From contig SBEK01000229.1 in assembly GCA_009668925.1 (NCBI GenBank), positions 1 through 5,227 on the forward strand: a DNA stretch of 5,227 nt. Reading direction: 5' to 3'. This stretch comes from Deltaproteobacteria bacterium (lineage in GTDB: Bacteria > Desulfobacterota > Syntrophia > Syntrophales > Smithellaceae). Positions 5,227-5,227 of the stretch are shown here, in pieces (the first letter of the stretch is position 1; each line of letters begins with the position of its first letter). The notes beneath the pieces are model-generated. The model worked only from the letters and a program-made list of their open reading frames with translations. It was not told the origin of the DNA and ran no database searches. The position numbers were made by a program, and so were the translations under genes.

Positions 5227-5227
5227 C

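Overview
The window looks like part of a dissimilatory sulfite reductase (dsr) locus from a sulfate- or sulfite-reducing bacterium, most likely a member of the Desulfobacterota (former Deltaproteobacteria). Three things point there: a DsrC with both C-terminal redox cysteines, a strongly conserved DsrM N-terminus, and a probable DsrD C-terminus, DsrD being a marker of the reductive dsr pathway. The genus cannot be read from the sequence. All genes lie on the minus strand, so transcription runs from the right edge to the left edge. No convincing gene was found on the plus strand.

In transcription order: the last 21 codons of a probable dsrD (5161-5226); dsrN, a cobyrinate a,c-diamide synthase-type amidase (3686-5146); dsrC (3326-3646); a NarI-like diheme cytochrome b (2150-3100); a DsrK/HdrD-like iron-sulfur protein overlapping it by ATGA (552-2153); and the first 121 codons of a canonical dsrM that runs off the left edge (1-363). 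dsrAB presumably lies beyond the right edge and dsrKJOP beyond the left edge, but neither is visible.

The genes form a coherent pathway. DsrAB, activated by DsrD and using a siroheme cofactor that DsrN is thought to amidate, reduces sulfite and loads sulfur onto DsrC as a trisulfide. Membrane complexes with a quinol-oxidising cytochrome b and a cytoplasmic HdrD-like subunit then reduce the DsrC trisulfide. The unusual feature is that two such systems are adjacent: a compact two-gene cytochrome b/HdrD-like module sits directly after dsrC and directly before the canonical dsrM.

The two larger spacers (364-551 and 3101-3325) are mostly filled by imperfect palindromic elements of about 120-130 bp. 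Each starts exactly at the stop codon of the upstream gene (dsrC or the dsrK-like gene), and both have the same design: terminal inverted repeats around a central hairpin with a CGTA stem and a GTTT-type loop. Two further small hairpins lie between 3150 and 3200. A nine-codon open frame with its own Shine-Dalgarno sequence sits just in front of dsrM. No stretch longer than 300 bases lacks a gene.
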